Assembly (NCBI GenBank): GCA_934446065.1
Contig: CAKSDP010000037.1
Coordinates: forward strand, 1-11,529
Length of the DNA: 11,529 nucleotides
Reading direction: 5' to 3'
DNA from: an uncultured Eubacteriales bacterium
GTDB taxonomy: Bacteria > Bacillota > Clostridia > Oscillospirales > CAG-272
Shown here one piece after another: positions 9,850 to 11,529 of the stretch. Every line of letters begins with the position of its first letter. Position 1 is the first letter of the stretch. A program made the translations under genes and the position numbers. The notes below the pieces were generated by a model, which did no database searches, was not told the DNA's origin, and worked only from the letters and a program-made list of their open reading frames with translations.

Positions 9850-9855
9850 ATTATA
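9850..9855 (-). promoter_or_regulatory. Candidate -10 box of fhs-ybaK
   Basis: On the minus strand the sequence reads TATAAT, 69 bases before the fhs ATG. No good -35 hexamer lies at 16-18 bases; TTGTCC is 22 bases upstream, which is too far. The 9-bp inverted repeat ATATACTAA (9828-9836) with TTAGTATAT (9843-9851) overlaps the -10 box and the expected start of transcription, where an operator could sit. Confidence 0.45.
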
Positions 9856-9935
9856 CCTTACACACGCCTGCGAATATGGACAAATTGTTAACTTTTCGCC
9901 GTGCGTGCCGCCATTCGTCGAACAGGCGAAAGTGA

Positions 9936-9964
9936 TTGACATAAAAGTGCCGATATGTTACAAT
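9936..9964 (+). promoter_or_regulatory. Strong sigma-A promoter of the AI-2E-family gene
   Basis: TTGACA (9936-9941) and TACAAT (9959-9964) are 17 bases apart, and TGT directly before the -10 adds an extended element. Transcription would start near 9971. It diverges from the fhs promoter candidate about 80 bases away. An imperfect inverted repeat (9894-9900 with 9925-9931) lies just upstream of the -35 box. Confidence 0.85.
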
Positions 9965-10018
9965 TACAACAGATAAAGGCTCGGCGGCACAGAGCTGCGG
10001 GCAAAAACACGGATCGGG

Positions 10019-11182
10019 GTGAGACGCGGCGCTTCGGCGCGCTATGCAATGGAACCGAACAGAAAGAGCACTATAAGGATAATACTCATAATATTCTCGT
10101 CGATACTGTTTTACACGGTGCTGCAGAATCTTGAGGCAGTACGCGGGGCGATGGCTGCTGCCGCGCGGATACTCTCGCCGGTATTCATCGGTGCGGCGAT
10201 AGCGTTTATCGTGAACATACCGATGCGGCTTCTTGAGGACAACGTATACTCGCTTATAATAAAGAAGCGTCCGGGTGTGATAAAGGCGCGCCGTCCGGTC
10301 TGCCTTATACTGAGCATACTCATAATATTCGGGCTGTTCGCGCTGATAATCGGTCTTATTGCGCCGGAATTTGCGGCGACTGTCATGAGCATTGCGCAGA
10401 CGCTGCCGTCGCAGGTGAACGATCTTATTGAGCGCGCGGACGAGCTTATCGGACGGTTCAATCTGCCGCTTGAGGACGTAAATCTGTTTGAAAAGATCGA
10501 CTGGAACAGCGTGAGCCGGACGATCGTGGCGGGGCTGTCGAACACGGGGGCTATGATAAACAAGACGATCGGTGTGACGTCGAACGTACTGAGCGGGCTT
10601 TTCAATTTTGTTATCGGGTTTGTTTTGTCGATATACATACTGGCGTCGAAGGAAAAGCTTTGCCGTCAGGGGGCGCGGCTGCTCAGGGTGATACTGCCGG
10701 AGGCGGCGTGCGACAGGATATTCCGCGTACTTGCGATGTCGAGCGGTGTATTCACGAAATTCATATCGGGGCAATGCGTAGAGGCGCTGATTCTCGGTGC
10801 GCTGTGCTACATAGGAATGCTGATATTCCGGATGCCGTACGCGCTTATGATATCCGCGCTGATTGCGGTGACGGCGCTGATTCCGGTATTCGGTGCGTTC
10901 ATCGGTACGTCGGTCGGTGCGCTTATGATACTGCTCATAAGTCCGCTGAAGGCGGTTGGGTTTGTATTATTCATCATTATTCTTCAGCAGATCGAGTCGA
11001 ACGTGATCTATCCCCGTGTTGTGGGCAACTCTGTCGGGCTGCCGGGGATATGGGTACTTCTTTCGGTCACTCTGTTCGGCAGCATTTTCGGTGCGGTTGG
11101 GCTTCTGCTCGGTGTTCCGTTCTGCGCGGTACTTTACTGTCTCGTTCGCGATTTCGTAAAGAAGCGCGAAGCTGAGAAGTGA
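10019..11182 (+). CDS. AI-2E family (PF01594) membrane transporter
   Basis: This is a multi-pass inner-membrane protein of the family that includes E. coli TqsA/YdiK-type permeases and some Na+/H+ antiporters. Its substrate cannot be told from sequence. About eight hydrophobic segments are seen, near residues 18-36, 46-66, 95-117, 189-209, 252-270, 272-302, 306-324 and 341-376 (counted from the GTG). Family motifs include the GQCVEALILG segment (251-260), IPVFGAFIG (288-296) and YPRVVGNSVGLPGIWVLLSV (331-350). The start is uncertain. GTG at 10019 lacks a clear ribosome site, while ATG at 10049 begins the likelier MEPNRKS N terminus (377 residues), with GGGGTGAG 25 bases upstream across a small hairpin. 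By hand count about 29 of 50 Ile codons are ATA. The gene has its own promoter and stands alone. Confidence 0.9.
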   Translation: MRRGASARYAMEPNRKSTIRIILIIFSSILFYTVLQNLEAVRGAMAAAARILSPVFIGAAIAFIVNIPMRLLEDNVYSLIIKKRPGVIKARRPVCLILSILIIFGLFALIIGLIAPEFAATVMSIAQTLPSQVNDLIERADELIGRFNLPLEDVNLFEKIDWNSVSRTIVAGLSNTGAMINKTIGVTSNVLSGLFNFVIGFVLSIYILASKEKLCRQGARLLRVILPEAACDRIFRVLAMSSGVFTKFISGQCVEALILGALCYIGMLIFRMPYALMISALIAVTALIPVFGAFIGTSVGALMILLISPLKAVGFVLFIIILQQIESNVIYPRVVGNSVGLPGIWVLLSVTLFGSIFGAVGLLLGVPFCAVLYCLVRDFVKKREAEK

Positions 11183-11189
11183 TGGTGGA

Positions 11190-11238
11190 TACGTGTTCTT
11201 TTCGTGAAAGGGATACGGTCGCTTTCTTAAAAGAAAGC
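11190..11238. repeat. Composite palindromic repeat after the AI-2E gene
   Basis: This shares modules with 7512-7596: CGTGTTCTTTT (11192-11202), TTTTCGTGAAAGGG (11199-11212), the AAGGGATACGG module (11208-11225, opposite orientation to the other copy) and TTTCTTAAAAGAAA (11223-11236). The last forms a 7-bp hairpin, GCTTTCT (11221-11227) with AGAAAGC (11232-11238), loop TAAA. It lies eight bases after the stop codon and may end transcription, though no T-tract follows at once. Confidence 0.7.
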
Positions 11239-11347
11239 TCCGCAAAGAATTTTATACTGGATTTATATAATTGGTTTGTGCAAGACATAGACTTCAGTTG
11301 AAATCGCGAGCCATCCCACAATATGGTTCGTCCAAACTATCAGGAGG

Positions 11348-11443
11348 ATGCACGTGAGCGGTTTCCGCTCTCGCGGCTCCCGCCAAGGACGTGGAGTTTC
11401 GGCAAACCCAAAGCCTCCCTTGTGTAAAGGGAGCCTAAACTAA
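11348..11443 (+). CDS. Doubtful 29-31-residue ORF overlapping a repeat
   Basis: AGGAGG (11342-11347) lies six bases before a GTG at 11354, giving a 29-residue frame that ends at TAA 11441-11443; the ATG at 11348 would give 31 residues but touches the ribosome site. The product is basic (SGFRSRGSRQGRG near the start), and its C-terminal part, PKPPLCKGSLN, is encoded by the CTCCCTT palindrome. No promoter is clear. I do not recognise it, and it may be chance coding in a repeat-rich stretch. The rest of 11239-11347 holds nothing I can name. Confidence 0.2.
   Translation: MHVSGFRSRGSRQGRGVSANPKPPLCKGSLN
11415..11433. repeat. CTCCCTT palindrome, right copy
   Basis: CTCCCTT (11415-11421) pairs with AAGGGAG (11427-11433) around the loop GTGTA. 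Bases 11415-11434 are the exact reverse complement of 86-105. Thus the hairpin is inverted relative to the left copy, while the repeat that follows it keeps the same orientation. Confidence 0.75.
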
Positions 11444-11469
11444 AATTTCGCGCTCACTATATCTATTTT

Positions 11470-11529
11470 AATAGGTTGAAAGTTTTTGGGGAAGGGTGCG
11501 GGAAACACCTTTTGTCAAAAAGGGGTGTC
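11470..11529. repeat. Dispersed repeat with 3' hairpin, right copy (cut by window end)
   Basis: Bases 11470-11502 are identical to 142-174. The following hairpin differs: ACACC (11505-11509) pairs with GGTGT (11524-11528) in place of AACC with GGTT. The spacer back to the CTCCCTT palindrome is 34 bases in both copies and is itself recognisably similar. The element continues past the window. Confidence 0.8.

Noticed and set aside
9892..9932. Inverted repeat TTTCGCC (9894-9900) with GGCGAAA (9925-9931) upstream of the AI-2E promoter
   Set aside because: Seven pairs across a 24-base loop can easily arise by chance in this sequence; too weak to call an operator.
9851..10774. 307-residue minus-strand frame opposite the AI-2E gene and the divergent promoters
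   Set aside because: It is rich in Arg, Tyr and His, covers the clear promoter region, and is the complement of a membrane protein gene.
11266..11271. TATAAT as a promoter for the small ORF at 11348
   Set aside because: No -35 box or extended -10 is present and the region is AT-rich, so the hexamer alone is not persuasive.

Overview
The window looks like a piece of chromosome from a Clostridia-type Firmicute, probably an anaerobic gut bacterium. The reasons are the strong AAGGAGG-type ribosome binding sites, the consensus sigma-A promoters, an L10-type ribosomal leader, an adjacent uvrB-uvrA pair, a monofunctional formate-tetrahydrofolate ligase, and intergenic palindromic repeats of the kind common in Oscillospiraceae-like genomes. 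The genus cannot be fixed from this sequence. All seven confident larger genes plus rplL (eight CDS in total) are conserved cellular genes. I see no transposase, integrase, phage gene, toxin, CRISPR array, tRNA or rRNA.

Layout, left to right. Positions 1-238 hold two palindromic repeat modules. A textbook promoter (239-267) then drives an L10-type leader ending in an attenuator-like hairpin, followed by rplJ (410-964) and rplL (1052-1429). A strong intrinsic terminator (1447-1478) closes this unit, so rpoB does not follow as it does in many bacteria. A YhcC-like radical SAM gene (1588-2541) stands next. The 102-base gap after it has an extended -10 promoter and a candidate LexA (SOS) box in front of the nucleotide-excision-repair operon uvrB (2644-4632) and uvrA (4663-7494). 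Two further genes lie on the minus strand: fhs (8098-9780) and, 20 bases downstream of it, ybaK (7595-8077). They converge on uvrA across a long hairpin. A divergent intergenic region (9781-10018) carries the fhs promoter candidate on one strand and a strong promoter for an AI-2E-family membrane protein (10019 or 10049 to 11182) on the other. The last 347 bases hold further copies of the repeats and one very short, doubtful ORF.

Functionally the blocks are independent: ribosome stalk synthesis with probable autogenous control; UvrAB damage recognition with possible SOS control; one-carbon metabolism plus tRNA proofreading; and a permease of unknown substrate. The least ordinary material is between the genes. 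Two families of palindromic repeats recur with shuffled or inverted modules, one copy of the first family sits at each end of the window, and the hairpin arms show matched changes. I did not find a convincing new multi-gene system here; the findings are modest and mostly concern regulation, repeats and codon use.
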